DNA of 64,000 nucleotides. It comes from Mycobacterium sp. IS-1496 (lineage in GTDB: Bacteria; Actinomycetota; Actinomycetes; Mycobacteriales; Mycobacteriaceae). The notes beneath the pieces were generated by a model. That model was not told the origin of the DNA. It was given only the letters and a program-made list of their open reading frames with translations, and did not search any database. The first letter of the stretch is position 1, and every line of letters begins with the position of its first letter. A program made the translations under genes and the position numbers. This document shows positions 47,565 through 57,179 of this stretch, piece by piece. Where the stretch lies: the NCBI RefSeq assembly GCF_001499995.1, contig NZ_LQIU01000002.1, forward strand, positions 1-64,000, read 5' to 3'.

Positions 47565-47951
47565 ATGGCGCCCACCTTCACAGACGTCTACGGCGAGAAG
47601 TACCTGCTGTTGACGACGTTCACCAAGGACGGCCGACCCAAGCCCACCCCGGTGTGGGGGGTGCCCGACGGCGACAAACTGCTCATCATCACCGACGACG
47701 GGTCGTGGAAGACCAAACGCATCAACAACACTGCGCGGGTGACGATCCAGAAGTGCGGCGTACTCGGCAAACCCAAGGGCGACCCGGTCGAGGCCGTCGC
47801 CCGCAACCTGCCGCACTCCGAGACCCGCCGGGTCTGGAACATGGTCACCAAGCGCTACTGGTGGCACGCATGGTGGTGGGTGCCCCACGCGATCATCCGC
47901 GGTGGCGTCGACAAACTGCACAGCGCCATCGAGGTGACCAGCCCGGCCTAA
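47565..47951 (+). CDS. PPOX-class F420-dependent flavin-fold protein, copy 2
   Basis: 128-residue tandem paralogue of the preceding protein (both begin MAPTF and share LLTTFTKDGR, KPT-x-VW and GDKLL). The C-terminal thirds differ: this copy has a Trp-rich WWHAWWWVPHAIIR segment instead of the NVFSKLRGG end. It overlaps the convergent hydrolase gene by four bases. Probably arose by gene duplication; separate substrates are likely but unproven. Confidence 0.85.
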   Translation: MAPTFTDVYGEKYLLLTTFTKDGRPKPTPVWGVPDGDKLLIITDDGSWKTKRINNTARVTIQKCGVLGKPKGDPVEAVARNLPHSETRRVWNMVTKRYWWHAWWWVPHAIIRGGVDKLHSAIEVTSPA

Positions 47952-48655
47952 CGGGTCAGATGCGTGGCGAAGAACGCGAACACCCGCCGCCATGCGTCGT
48001 CGGTGGCCTCGGCGTGGTAGCCGAAATTCGCGATACGGATCAGCGGCTGCGCGGGCAGCCGGTTGGCGAAGCTGTGGCCGGCGTCCGGGTAGACCTTGAC
48101 GTCCGCGGGCACCCCCTTGGCCGTCACCATCTCCTGCAGTCTCGGCCCCGCGTCCCGGCCCAGCGGGTCGCGCCCGCCGAAGCTCGCCACCACCGGGCAC
48201 GACGCGTCGAGGGTCTCGTCGATGTGCTTGGGCAGCGGGGTCCCGTAGAACGGCGCCGAGGCGCCGAAGTTGCCAGGACCGAGGAGCAGCGCGAACTGTC
48301 CGCCCATGCAGAACCCGGCGATCCCGACCGCGCCCGAGCACTGCGGCAACCCGAGCAGGTGGTCACGGGCGGCGAGCACGTCGTCGAAGGCGCGGCCGCG
48401 CTGCTGCAGCGCCTCCCGGAACACCCGGGTGATGCACCGGGCCCGGCCCCCGCGTGAGTACAGGTTCGGGGTGATCGCGACGAACCCGGCGGCCGCGATC
48501 CGCGCCGAGGTGGCCTCGTTGTCCGGGCCGTACCCGATCGCGTCGTGCACCACCACCACACCGGGCCAGGGGCCGTCGCCCTGAGGCACGCTCAGCAGCG
48601 CCTCGATCGGTCCGTCCGGGGCGTCGACGCGCACTGTGGTCACCGTGTTGATCAT
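47948..48655 (-). CDS. Dienelactone hydrolase family protein (Rv2054-like)
   Basis: 235-residue alpha/beta hydrolase. The nucleophile elbow is GFCMGGQFALLLG (Cys in the nucleophile position, as in dienelactone hydrolases), and the catalytic His region is YPDAGHSFANRLP. ATG 48655 is preceded by GGGA. Matches Rv2054 in strand and position. The true substrate is unknown. Confidence 0.9.
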   Translation of the reverse strand: MINTVTTVRVDAPDGPIEALLSVPQGDGPWPGVVVVHDAIGYGPDNEATSARIAAAGFVAITPNLYSRGGRARCITRVFREALQQRGRAFDDVLAARDHLLGLPQCSGAVGIAGFCMGGQFALLLGPGNFGASAPFYGTPLPKHIDETLDASCPVVASFGGRDPLGRDAGPRLQEMVTAKGVPADVKVYPDAGHSFANRLPAQPLIRIANFGYHAEATDDAWRRVFAFFATHLTR

Positions 48656-48704
48656 GGTTCCCGAATGTACGGAACCCACCTGGCCCCCGAGACGTTGGAG
48701 GGCT

Positions 48705-49178
48705 ATGGCAATGCGGCTGTTCCTGCTCTACGCGGTCCTCGAGGTGGCGGTCATCGTGGCGCTCGTCTCGACCGTCGGTCTGGGTTGGGCGCTCCTGATC
48801 TCCGTGGCGACGTTCGTCCTCGGCCTCCTGCTGGCCGGGTCGCAACTCAAGCGGCAGCTGCAGCGCCTGCGTTCCGGCCTGACGGCGACGACGGCTCACG
48901 GTGCGGTCACCGACAGCGCGCTGGTCGCGCTGGGCACCGTGCTCGTCGTCCTGCCCGGGATCGCGAGCTCGGTCGTCGGGGCGCTCCTGCTGCTGCCGCC
49001 GACGCGGGCGGCGGCCCGTCCGGTGGTGACCGCGCTGGTGGCACGCCGGTTCGGGCGCGGCATGCCGATCGTCGTGACGGGGATGTCCGCCCGACCCCGC
49101 CGTGCGGACTACATCGACGGTGAGGTCGTCGATGTCGTCGACGTCGCACCCCCTGCGGTGGAGCGCCGGGTCGACTGA
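48705..49178 (+). CDS. fxsA: FxsA family membrane protein (Rv2053c-like)
   Basis: 157-residue membrane protein with two N-terminal helices (LFLLYAVLEVAVIVALVSTVG and LLISVATFVLGLLLAG), a third around VALGTVLVVLPGIASSVVGALLLLP, and a basic tail. This is the FxsA layout; FxsA suppresses phage T7 exclusion in E. coli, and its normal role is unknown. GGAGGG precedes ATG 48705, and an ATG two codons later has equally good spacing. Confidence 0.85.
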   Translation: MAMRLFLLYAVLEVAVIVALVSTVGLGWALLISVATFVLGLLLAGSQLKRQLQRLRSGLTATTAHGAVTDSALVALGTVLVVLPGIASSVVGALLLLPPTRAAARPVVTALVARRFGRGMPIVVTGMSARPRRADYIDGEVVDVVDVAPPAVERRVD

Positions 49179-49199
49179 CCCGGCTAGTCTGTCGGCTTC

Positions 49200-50792
49200 G
49201 TGACGACACTGCTGCTGAACGGGCGGGTGCACAGCCCCGCCCAACCCGATGCCACCGCCATCGCCGTACGCGACGGCATGGTGGCGTGGCTCGGCAGCGA
49301 CGACGTCGGCCGCGCCCAGTTCCCGCAGGCCGAGATCGTCGACCTCGACGGCGGCTTCGTGGCGCCGGCGTTCGTCGACAGCCACGTCCACGTCACCGCG
49401 ACGGGTCTGACGCTCGTCGGCCTCGATCTGCGCCCCGCCACCTCACTGCGCCACTGCCTCGACCTGCTCACCGAGCACGCGCGGAGTCACCCGGACGGGG
49501 TGATCTGGGCGCACGGCTGGGACGAATCCGGATGGCCCGAACCCACGCCGCCGAGCACCGACGATCTCGACGCCGCGGTGGGGCAGCGCGCGGCATACCT
49601 CGCCCGGGTCGACGTCCACTCCGCGGCGGCCTCGACCGCGCTGCGCGAGCAGGCGACGAACCTGGTCGACGCCGCGGGATACCACCCGCAGCGGCCCCTG
49701 ACCGCCGGCGCGCACCATCTCGTGCGCGCCGCCGCACGCGCGCTGCTGACCGCGGACCAGCGCGGCCGGGCCCGCCGGGCCGCACTGGACGCCGCCGCCG
49801 CCCACGGCATCGTCGCGGTGCACGAGTGCGCGGGGCCTCAGATCGGCGGTCTCGAGGACTGGCTGGAACTGCGCGACATCGAGCACGGGGTGGAGGTCGT
49901 CGGGTACTGGGGTGAGGCCGTCACCGACGCCGACCGGGCCCACGATCTCGTCGACCGCACCGGTGTCCGCGGTCTGGCGGGGGACCTGTTCGTCGACGGT
50001 GCGCTCGGCTCACGCACCGCGTGGTTGACCCGGCCCTACAGCGACGCGCCGGAGCAGTGCGGCAACGCCTACCTCGACGAGGACGCCGTCGCGGCCCATC
50101 TGCGCGCCTGCACCCAGGCCGGCGTCACCGCCGGCTTCCACGTCATCGGCGACGCGGCGGTCGGCGCGGTGGTGTCCGCGCTCGGGCGGGTCGTCGAGCA
50201 GTTCGGAGCGCCCGCGGTGGCCCGGTGCGGGCACCGCCTCGAACATCTGGAGATGGTCACCACCGAGCAGGCCGCCCGACTCGGCTCATGGGGTGTGGTG
50301 GCCAGCATGCAACCGCACTTCGACGATCTGTGGGGCGGTCCGGACGGGATGTACGCCCAGCGGCTGGGCCGGGATCGAGCCGCCGGGCTCAACCCGTTCG
50401 CGCTGTTAGCATCCCATGGCGTGCCCCTCGCGTTCGGCTCGGACAGCCCCGTCACCAGCATCGATCCCTGGTCGACGGTGCGGGCGGCGAGCCGCCACCA
50501 GACCCCGGGCAGTGCGATCTCGCTGCGCGCCGCGTTCGCCGCCGCCACCCGCGGCGCCTGGCGCGCGGCCGGCGTCCGCGACGGCGTCACCGGCACCCTG
50601 GTGCCCGGCGCCCCGGCGTCGTATGCGGTCTGGGACGTCGGCGACCTGACCGTCAGCGCCCCCGCCGACAGCGTCCAGCGCTGGTCGACCGACCCGCGCT
50701 CGCGCGTACCCGCGCTGCCGCGACTGGAACCCGGCGACGCGCCGCCGCGCTGCCGCCAGACGGTGCACCGAGGGGTCGTCATCCATGGCTGA
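49200..50792 (+). CDS. Amidohydrolase family 3 protein (YtcJ-like; Rv2052c position)
   Basis: 530-residue metal-dependent hydrolase of the YtcJ/N-substituted formamide deformylase type. The metal-binding H-x-H is in [11 protein letters not shown]; further histidines are in [11 protein letters not shown] and [10 protein letters not shown], and the catalytic Asp in [19 protein letters not shown] box nine bases before the GTG suggests a near-leaderless transcript. It overlaps lnt by eight bases. The substrate is unknown. Confidence 0.87.
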   Translation: MTTLLLNGRVHSPAQPDATAIAVRDGMVAWLGSDDVGRAQFPQAEIVDLDGGFVAPAFVDSHVHVTATGLTLVGLDLRPATSLRHCLDLLTEHARSHPDGVIWAHGWDESGWPEPTPPSTDDLDAAVGQRAAYLARVDVHSAAASTALREQATNLVDAAGYHPQRPLTAGAHHLVRAAARALLTADQRGRARRAALDAAAAHGIVAVHECAGPQIGGLEDWLELRDIEHGVEVVGYWGEAVTDADRAHDLVDRTGVRGLAGDLFVDGALGSRTAWLTRPYSDAPEQCGNAYLDEDAVAAHLRACTQAGVTAGFHVIGDAAVGAVVSALGRVVEQFGAPAVARCGHRLEHLEMVTTEQAARLGSWGVVASMQPHFDDLWGGPDGMYAQRLGRDRAAGLNPFALLASHGVPLAFGSDSPVTSIDPWSTVRAASRHQTPGSAISLRAAFAAATRGAWRAAGVRDGVTGTLVPGAPASYAVWDVGDLTVSAPADSVQRWSTDPRSRVPALPRLEPGDAPPRCRQTVHRGVVIHG

Positions 50793-52506
50793 CGCACCGC
50801 GCGGCCGGATGGCGGGCCTGGCGCCTCGGCTTCGCAGCCTCCCGCAGGCGGTGGTCGACCGGATGTGGCAACTGGTCGCGGCGATCGCCGGCGGGCTGCT
50901 GCTCTGCGTGAGCTTCCCGCCGTTCGGGTGGTGGTACTGCGCATTCCTCTCGGCTGCGCTGCTGGCGTGGGTGCTGCGCAAGGACTCGACGACGCGCGCA
51001 GGCGGATTCGGGTACGGATACCTCTTCGGGCTGGCGTTCTACGTCCCCCTGCTGCCGTGGATCAGCGGCCTGGTCGGCGCGTTGCCGTGGTTGGCGCTGG
51101 CGGCCGTCGAGGCGCTCTTCCCGGCGTTGTTCGGCCTCGCCGCGGTGACGGTGCGCCGGCTGCCCGGCTGGCCGCTGTGGTTCGCCGCGCTGTGGGCAGC
51201 GCAGGAGTGGCTGAAGTCCAGCGTGCCGTTCGGGGGCTTCCCGTGGGGTGTGGTGGCGTTCGGCCAGACCGACGGTCCGCTGCTGTCGCTGGTCCGCATC
51301 GGCGGCGCGCCGCTGCTGTCGTGCGCCGTGATGCTCGCCGGTTTCGCGGTGGCGGCCCTGATCGAGGAGATCGTGCACTGGATCCGCGGTCACGACGTCC
51401 GCGTCGGCGCACCGCCCGCGGTCGTGCTGCCGGGAGCGATCATCGCGGTGGTGCTGCTCGGAACCGCCGTCGTCTGGCCGCAGGTGCGGCACTCGGCGAC
51501 GGGCGCGGTCGACGACCAGCCGGTGACCGTCGCGGCGGTCCAGGGCAACGTGCCGCGACTGGGGCTCGAGTTCAACGCCCAGCGGCGTGCGGTCCTCGAC
51601 AACCACGTCGAGGAGACGCTGCGGCTCGCGCAGGACGTGCGGGCGGGACGGGCGCCGCAGCCGATGTTCGTGGTGTGGCCCGAGAACTCGTCGGACATCG
51701 ACCCGCTGGCCAACCCGGACGCCGCCGAACGGATCTCGACGGCGGCCGCGGCGATCAACGCGCCGATGCTCGTCGGCGCCGTCGTCCGGACGCCCGAACA
51801 CACCCCGGACAACCCGGTGTCGACCAACACGGTGCTGGTGTGGAATCCGGCCACGGGCCCCGCCGACCGTCACGACAAACGGATCGTGCAGCCGTTCGGC
51901 GAATACCTGCCCTGGCGCGGCTTCTTCAGCAAGCTCTCGCCGTACGCCGAGCGGGCGGGTTACTTCATCCCCGGCGACGGCAGCGGCGTCGTCAACGCGG
52001 CCGGTGTGCCCGTCGGGATCACCACCTGCTGGGAGGTCATCTTCGACCGGGCCGCCCGGGAATCCGTGCGCAACGGGGCACAGGTGCTCGCGGTGCCCAC
52101 CAACAACGCCACGTTCGACGAGGCCATGAGCCGCCAGCAACTCGCCTTCGGCAGACTGCGCGCCGTCGAACACGACCGGTACGTGGTCATCGCCGGGACC
52201 ACCGGCATCAGCGCGGTCATCGCCCCGGACGGCCGGGACCTCGCGCGGACGGCGTTCTTCGAACCCGCCTACCTCGACACCCAGATCCGGCTCAAGACCG
52301 ACATCACGCCCGCCACCCGGTGGGGTCCGCTCGTGCAGGGGCTGCTGCTGATCGCCGGGGTGGGCGCCGTGATCGCCGCCATACTGCACAATGGGAATTT
52401 CGTGCCCACGAGGACGGCGCGGCGGTCGCGGCGGCGGCGAACCGCGATCCCGGACCGGGATGACCGGTCCGCAGCACGCAGCAGCAGCAACGAAGGAGCC
52501 TCATGA
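50785..52506 (+). CDS. lnt: Apolipoprotein N-acyltransferase
   Basis: 573-residue membrane enzyme that adds the third acyl chain to lipoproteins. About residues 25-235 are six or seven membrane helices and about 245-500 are the periplasmic nitrilase-like domain. The nitrilase Glu is probably E300 (VVWPENSSD), the Lys is in [18 protein letters not shown] and the nucleophile is C415 ([14 protein letters not shown]). A C-terminal helix (residues ~515-540) and a basic tail follow. Coupled to ppm1 by ATGA. In M. tuberculosis the two are fused as Rv2051c; here they are separate, as in M. smegmatis. Confidence 0.94.
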   Translation: MADAPRGRMAGLAPRLRSLPQAVVDRMWQLVAAIAGGLLLCVSFPPFGWWYCAFLSAALLAWVLRKDSTTRAGGFGYGYLFGLAFYVPLLPWISGLVGALPWLALAAVEALFPALFGLAAVTVRRLPGWPLWFAALWAAQEWLKSSVPFGGFPWGVVAFGQTDGPLLSLVRIGGAPLLSCAVMLAGFAVAALIEEIVHWIRGHDVRVGAPPAVVLPGAIIAVVLLGTAVVWPQVRHSATGAVDDQPVTVAAVQGNVPRLGLEFNAQRRAVLDNHVEETLRLAQDVRAGRAPQPMFVVWPENSSDIDPLANPDAAERISTAAAAINAPMLVGAVVRTPEHTPDNPVSTNTVLVWNPATGPADRHDKRIVQPFGEYLPWRGFFSKLSPYAERAGYFIPGDGSGVVNAAGVPVGITTCWEVIFDRAARESVRNGAQVLAVPTNNATFDEAMSRQQLAFGRLRAVEHDRYVVIAGTTGISAVIAPDGRDLARTAFFEPAYLDTQIRLKTDITPATRWGPLVQGLLLIAGVGAVIAAILHNGNFVPTRTARRSRRRRTAIPDRDDRSAARSSSNEGAS

Positions 52507-53300
52507 GCGACCCGGCGGCGCAAGCGCAACGCCCGGCCGGCGCGGACATCCGCCCGAGCCAGCGGACGCTGGTCATCATCCCGACGTACAACGAGCGGGA
52601 GAACCTGCCGCTGATCGTCAACCGCGTGCACCAGGCGTGCCCGCAGGTGCACATCCTCGTGGTCGACGACGGCAGCCCCGACGGCACCGGGGAGCTCGCC
52701 GACGAGTTGGCGCTGACCGACCCGGACCGGATGCACGTCATGCACCGCGCCAGCAAGGACGGGCTGGGCGCGGCGTACCTGGCCGGGTTCGCGTGGGGGC
52801 TCAGCCGCGGCTACTCGGTGCTGGTCGAGATGGACGCCGACGGCAGCCACGCACCCGAGCAGCTGCACCGGCTCCTCGACGCCGTCGACGCGGGCGCCGA
52901 CCTGGCGATCGGCTCGCGGTACGTCCCCGGCGGCGCCATCCGCAACTGGCCGCGGCGCCGCTACGCGCTGTCCAAGACGGCCAACACCTACGCCCGGGTG
53001 CTGCTCGGGGTGGACATCCACGACATCACCGCCGGCTACCGCGCCTACCGGCGTGAGGTGCTCGAGAAGATCGACCTGTCCGCGGTCGACTCCAAGGGGT
53101 ACTGCTTCCAGATCGACCTGACCTGGCGGACCATCAACAACGGGTTCGTCGTGGTCGAGGTGCCCATCACGTTCAGCGAGCGTGAACTGGGTCAGTCGAA
53201 GATGAGCGGATCGAACATCCGCGAGGCCATGCTCAAGGTCGCGGACTGGGGAATCCGCGGGCGCTTCGACCGCGCCCGCGGACTGGAATACCGGCGCTAG
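52503..53300 (+). CDS. ppm1: Polyprenol monophosphomannose synthase
   Basis: 265-residue GT2 glycosyltransferase making polyprenol-phosphate-mannose from GDP-mannose, the mannose donor for lipomannan, lipoarabinomannan and glycoproteins. Motifs are [33 protein letters not shown] and [14 protein letters not shown]. The coupled Lnt protein is expected to hold it at the membrane. The end faces rbpA across seven bases. Confidence 0.96.
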   Translation: MSDPAAQAQRPAGADIRPSQRTLVIIPTYNERENLPLIVNRVHQACPQVHILVVDDGSPDGTGELADELALTDPDRMHVMHRASKDGLGAAYLAGFAWGLSRGYSVLVEMDADGSHAPEQLHRLLDAVDAGADLAIGSRYVPGGAIRNWPRRRYALSKTANTYARVLLGVDIHDITAGYRAYRREVLEKIDLSAVDSKGYCFQIDLTWRTINNGFVVVEVPITFSERELGQSKMSGSNIREAMLKVADWGIRGRFDRARGLEYRR

Positions 53301-53307
53301 CCGACGC

Positions 53308-53646
53308 TCAGCTGCCGCGCCGCTTCGACTTGATCAGATCGAGGCGCTCCTTGAGCAGTTCCTCGAGCTCCTCGACGCTGCGGCGCTCGAGCAGCATGTC
53401 CCAGTGGGTACGCGGCGGCTTGACCTTCTTCGGCTCGGGGACGTCACCCTCGATCAGGGTGCCTTCCAAGCCGTTGCGGCAGAGCCACGTGCCGGGGATC
53501 TCGGCGTCGTCGGCGAACGGGACGTCGAACTCTTCGCCGTTGTCGGTGCGGTAGCGAGCGACCTGACGCGGCGCCAGGTCGTGGTTGCGGTCGGTCTCGT
53601 AGCTCACAGCTCCGAGGCGACTGCCTCTCAGGACACGATCAGCCAT
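53308..53646 (-). CDS. rbpA: RNA polymerase-binding protein RbpA
   Basis: 112-residue actinobacterial RNA polymerase-binding protein that stabilises SigA/SigB open complexes. Visible are the core barrel (ARYRTDNGEEFDVPFADDAEIP, WLCRNGLEGTLIEG), the basic linker and the sigma-interacting helix (TPHWDMLLERRSVEELEELL-like region, here RTHWDMLLERRSVEELEELL). ATG 53646 follows GAGGAG. A GGAAC-N18-GTTG promoter lies upstream on the same strand. Confidence 0.97.
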   Translation of the reverse strand: MADRVLRGSRLGAVSYETDRNHDLAPRQVARYRTDNGEEFDVPFADDAEIPGTWLCRNGLEGTLIEGDVPEPKKVKPPRTHWDMLLERRSVEELEELLKERLDLIKSKRRGS

Positions 53647-53687
53647 CGTCGAACACTCCTCATCGAAAAAGATTCTTGCCGGATTAT

Positions 53688-53714
53688 CAACGCGGCGGAG
53701 CCACGAACGGTTCC
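53688..53714 (-). promoter_or_regulatory. ECF-sigma (SigE/SigH-like) promoter of rbpA
   Basis: On the minus strand GGAAC, eighteen bases, then GTTG match the SigE/SigH pattern (GGAAC/T-N17-19-GTT). The start codon lies about 41 bases downstream with GAGGAG before it. Stress induction of rbpA by redox/ECF sigma factors is known in actinobacteria, so the site is plausible. Confidence 0.5.
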
Positions 53715-53772
53715 CGACTCGACCCTCCATGTTACCGGGGTCGGCGGGGTGACCCGTCTACAGTCTGATTTC

Positions 53773-54114
53773 GTGGAGACCGCGAGCAGACGGCGTACCC
53801 GGGCCCAGCCGTGCCGTTGGTGTGGCCGCGAGGTCGCCGACGCCGGTCTGGGCCGGCGCCGTCAGTACTGCAGGCAGTCCTGCCGGCAACGGGCCTACGA
53901 GCAGCGCGCGATGGTGCGGGGCACCTCACTGTCCCCGGACGCGGTCGTGCTGACCGCGGAGGAGGCCGCGCTGCTGGCCGACCGGGTGTTCGAGGTGCGC
54001 TGCGCGGCCGAGGACGTCGCGACGGCGATCGACGAAGGAGCCGGATCCGACGAGCTACGCCAACTGTGCGATGCGCTGATGCGCGCAGCCAAGGCGGCCG
54101 ACGGCTGGCGGTAG
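53773..54114 (+). CDS. Small CxxC zinc-ribbon-like protein (Rv2049c position)
   Basis: 113-residue hypothetical protein. The N-terminus has CRWCGREV and then RRRQYCRQSCRQRAYEQRA, a C-x2-C...C-x3-C pattern typical of small actinobacterial zinc-binding proteins. The rest is helical and acidic. The start is GTG 53773, with a TACAGT box eight bases before it suggesting leaderless expression. It diverges from rbpA and matches the strand and place of Rv2049c. Function unknown. Confidence 0.72.
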   Translation: METASRRRTRAQPCRWCGREVADAGLGRRRQYCRQSCRQRAYEQRAMVRGTSLSPDAVVLTAEEAALLADRVFEVRCAAEDVATAIDEGAGSDELRQLCDALMRAAKAADGWR

Positions 54115-54148
54115 GTTTTCCCGTGTGCGGCCCGGGTAACCGGCCGCG

Positions 54149-55780
54149 GTGGTTGGAGAAGACAAGCGCGCCGCGGACCTGACTCGCACGGCCCGACGGG
54201 TGTTCGGCTGGGAGGAACTGCATCCCGAACAGCTCGAGGCGATGGAGGCCGTCCTCGCCGGCCGCGACGTGGTGACCGTGTTGCCGACCGGTTCGGGCAA
54301 GTCCGCGATCTACCAGGTGCCCGCGGTGCTGCTGGAGGGTGCGACCGTGGTCGTCTCCCCGTTGATCGCGTTGCAGCGCGATCAGATCGCCGGTCTGGCC
54401 GATTCCGACGCACCCGAGGCCGTCGCGATCCACTCCCAGCAGCGTTCGACCGTCACCGAGCACAACTGGGAGGCGGTGCGCAGCCACGAAGCCGAATACA
54501 TCTTCGTCTCGCCGGAGCAGCTGGCCAACGACACGGTGCTGGCCGAGCTCGCCGAAGCGTCGGTGTCGCTGATCGTCGTGGACGAAGCGCACTGTGTCTC
54601 CGCGTGGGGCCACGACTTCCGGCCGGACTACCTGCGGTTGGCCGACGCGTTCGCCCAGTTCGGCAAGGGGGCGCCGGTTGTGGCGCTCACCGCGACGGCG
54701 TCGGTGGTGGTGCGCCGCGAGATCGTGGAGCGGCTGAAGCTGCGTGACCCGCTGATGGTGGTGGGCGGCTTCGACCGGCCCAACCTGACCCTCGAGGTGC
54801 AGCAGTTCGTCCGCGACGCCGACAAGCGCGCCGCGGTGGTGGACGCCGTCGTCGACCTCGAAGCCCCCGGGCTGCTCTACACCGCCACCCGCAAGGACGC
54901 CGAGCGCTACGCCGACGCGCTGGGTGAGCGCGGCGTCCGCGCGGCGGTCTACCACGCCGGACTGGCGGCCGCGGACCGCGAGACCGTCCACGAGAGTTTC
55001 CGCAACGACGACGTCGACGTGGTCGTGGCCACCTCGGCGTTCGGGATGGGGATCGACAAACCCAACGTGCGGTTCGTCGTGCACGCGTCGGTGCCCGACT
55101 CGTTGGACTCGTACTACCAGCAGATCGGCAGGGCGGGGCGCGACGGTGAGGTGGCGCGCGTGGTGCTGTTCTACCGCGCCGAGGATCTGGGGTTGGCCCG
55201 CTTCTTCACCACCCACCGCCCCGACGGCGACCTCATCGACGCCGTCTACCGGGCGCTCGCCACCGACAGGCCCACGCGGCTCAAGACGCTGCGCGAACGA
55301 CTCGACGTGCGGGGACGCCGCCTGACCAACGCGATCAACCTGCTCGAACAGGCGGACGCGATCCGGTCGACACGAAAAGGCTTCCTCTCCAATGGGATTG
55401 CACCTGGGGATGCGGTGGATGCCGCAACCGAGGTGGTCGAGGCGCGTGAACGCGTGGACCGCAGCCGCGTCGAGATGATGCGGGGCTACGCCGAGTCCCG
55501 GCACTGCCGGCGGCAGTTCCTGCTCACCTACTTCGGTCAGCCGCTGCCGGGCCCGTGCGGCAACTGCGACCGCTGCCGCGACGGCGAGGCCACCGAGGAC
55601 GCGGACACCTCCGGACAGTCCGCCATCCCGGTCAACACCGCGGTGGCGCACAAGGAGTGGGGCGACGGTGTGGTGATCGGTGGCGACACCGACCGCGTCA
55701 CCGTTCTGTTCGAGGATTACGGGTACCGCACGCTGGCCATGGCGGCCGTCACCGAGAACCACCTGCTCACGACGCTCTGA
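54149..55780 (+). CDS. recQ: RecQ-family ATP-dependent DNA helicase
   Basis: 543-residue superfamily 2 3'-5' DNA helicase. Walker A is VLPTGSGKSAIYQVPAV, the DEAH motif with RecQ aromatic-rich loop is VVDEAHCVSAWGHDFRPDYLRL, and the second RecA domain has ATSAFGMGIDKPNVRFVVH and YYQQIGRAGRDG. A zinc cluster is in SRHCRRQFLLTYFGQP followed by CGNCDRC. No HRDC domain is evident; the last ~70 residues form a separate small beta-rich end (KEWGDGVVIGGDTDRVTVLF). I recall no recQ in M. tuberculosis. GTG start at 54149, just downstream of an in-frame stop. Confidence 0.93.
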   Translation: MVGEDKRAADLTRTARRVFGWEELHPEQLEAMEAVLAGRDVVTVLPTGSGKSAIYQVPAVLLEGATVVVSPLIALQRDQIAGLADSDAPEAVAIHSQQRSTVTEHNWEAVRSHEAEYIFVSPEQLANDTVLAELAEASVSLIVVDEAHCVSAWGHDFRPDYLRLADAFAQFGKGAPVVALTATASVVVRREIVERLKLRDPLMVVGGFDRPNLTLEVQQFVRDADKRAAVVDAVVDLEAPGLLYTATRKDAERYADALGERGVRAAVYHAGLAAADRETVHESFRNDDVDVVVATSAFGMGIDKPNVRFVVHASVPDSLDSYYQQIGRAGRDGEVARVVLFYRAEDLGLARFFTTHRPDGDLIDAVYRALATDRPTRLKTLRERLDVRGRRLTNAINLLEQADAIRSTRKGFLSNGIAPGDAVDAATEVVEARERVDRSRVEMMRGYAESRHCRRQFLLTYFGQPLPGPCGNCDRCRDGEATEDADTSGQSAIPVNTAVAHKEWGDGVVIGGDTDRVTVLFEDYGYRTLAMAAVTENHLLTTL

Positions 55781-55854
55781 CATCGCGGTCGACGCGCTGT
55801 CATCAGGCGCGGGACGTCGTACGATGAGGCGACCCGACACCGAGATAGGCAGCT

Positions 55855-57117
55855 GTGGCTCCGTCACCGCCCGAATCGCTCCCGGCCACCACGAGTGGCG
55901 CGGTGCACCGTGGCGTCTGGCGGTTCGGCGACTTCACGCTCGACACCCTTCGTTACGAATTACGTTGCGGTACAGACGTGATCAGAGTCGAACCGCAGGT
56001 GTTCGACGTACTCACCCACCTGGTGGCGAACCATGACCGATTCGTCAGCAAGGAAGAGCTGTTCGACACGGTGTGGGGTGGACGTTTCGTCGGCGAGGCC
56101 GCGCTGACCAGCCGCATCAAGGCCGCCCGACGGGCGCTCGGCGACGACGGCGAGTCGCAACGCTTCATCCGCACGGTGCGCGGTCGCGGTTACCAGTTCG
56201 TCGCCGCCATCCTGGCGGACGCGACACCGGCGGCGCCTCCGCCGGCCGACGTCCTGCCGCCGGCGGCCGAGGCCGCCCCGCGCCAGCACATCGCGTTCTG
56301 CCGTGCCGCCGACGGCGTCCGGTTGGCGTACGCGGTCTCCGGTGAGGGTCCGCCGCTCGTCCGGGCCGCCAACTGGATGACCCACCTCGGCTACGACATC
56401 GAGAGTTCGGTGTGGCGGCACTGGGTCCGCGAGTTCTCGCAGCGCCACTCATTCGTCCGCTACGACGAGCGCGGGTGCGGACTGTCCGACTGGGAGGTCG
56501 ACGATTTCACCTTCGACGCGTGGGTGACCGATCTGGAGTCGGTGGTCGAAGCGCTGGGACTGGAGCGGTTCCCGCTGATGGGGGTGTCCCAGGGCGGCGC
56601 GGTGGCCGTGGCCTACGCGGCCCGGCATCCCGACCGGGTGAGCCGGCTGGTGCTCGCAGGCGCCTACGCCAAGGGCCGTGCCGTGCGGGCGGTCAACGAG
56701 GACGAGAAACGCGCCGCCTCGCTGGATCTCGACCTCGCCAGGGTCGGCTGGGGACGCGACGACCCGGCTTTCCGTCAGGTCTTCGCCGCGCAGTTCCTGC
56801 CCGACGGCACGCGCGCCGACTGGGCCGCATTCGATCGACTGCAGCGCCGCACCACCTCGCCGGAGAACGCCGTGCGCTTCCTCACCGAGTTCGGCCGCAT
56901 CGACGTCTGCGACGCAGCCCGGGAGGTGAAGTGCCCGACGCTCGTGTTGCACTCGCGCGACGATCATCGCGTGCCGGTGCGCTTCGGCGAGGAGTTGGCC
57001 GCGCTGATTCCCGACGCGCGGATGGTGCGTCTGCACAGCAACAACCACCTGCTGACGGGCACCGAACCGGCCTGGCAGGTGTTCTGCGCCGAGGCCGCGG
57101 CGTTCCTGGCCGACTGA
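55855..57117 (+). CDS. Winged-helix regulator fused to an alpha/beta hydrolase
   Basis: 420-residue two-domain protein. Residues 15-115 are an OmpR/ToxR-type DNA-binding winged helix (RVEPQVFDVLTHLVANHDRFVSKEEL; RGRGYQFVAAI). After a Pro/Ala linker, about 140-418 are an alpha/beta hydrolase with the nucleophile elbow MGVSQGGAVAVAYAARH and His in SNNHLLTGTEPAW. There is no receiver domain, so the hydrolase domain may serve as sensor for a small ester or lipid. Just after its stop are three 11-bp direct repeats, the spacing bound by OmpR-type domains. Enzymatic activity is possible because the Ser and His are intact. Confidence 0.88.
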   Translation: MAPSPPESLPATTSGAVHRGVWRFGDFTLDTLRYELRCGTDVIRVEPQVFDVLTHLVANHDRFVSKEELFDTVWGGRFVGEAALTSRIKAARRALGDDGESQRFIRTVRGRGYQFVAAILADATPAAPPPADVLPPAAEAAPRQHIAFCRAADGVRLAYAVSGEGPPLVRAANWMTHLGYDIESSVWRHWVREFSQRHSFVRYDERGCGLSDWEVDDFTFDAWVTDLESVVEALGLERFPLMGVSQGGAVAVAYAARHPDRVSRLVLAGAYAKGRAVRAVNEDEKRAASLDLDLARVGWGRDDPAFRQVFAAQFLPDGTRADWAAFDRLQRRTTSPENAVRFLTEFGRIDVCDAAREVKCPTLVLHSRDDHRVPVRFGEELAALIPDARMVRLHSNNHLLTGTEPAWQVFCAEAAAFLAD

Positions 57118-57150
57118 TCTCCACGCAATCTCCACGGATTCTCCATGTAT
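57118..57150 (+). promoter_or_regulatory. Three tandem 11-bp direct repeats, candidate winged-helix operator
   Basis: TCTCCACGCAA, TCTCCACGGAT and TCTCCATGTAT follow each other without gaps at 57118, 57129 and 57140. They start immediately after the regulator's stop codon and end 29 bases before the lipoprotein ATG. Tandem sites one helical turn (11 bp) apart are the usual target of OmpR/PhoB-type winged helices, and such a domain is encoded next door. Confidence 0.6.
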
Positions 57151-57179
57151 CGCCTGAATCGGGAATCCATGCTGGTCAC

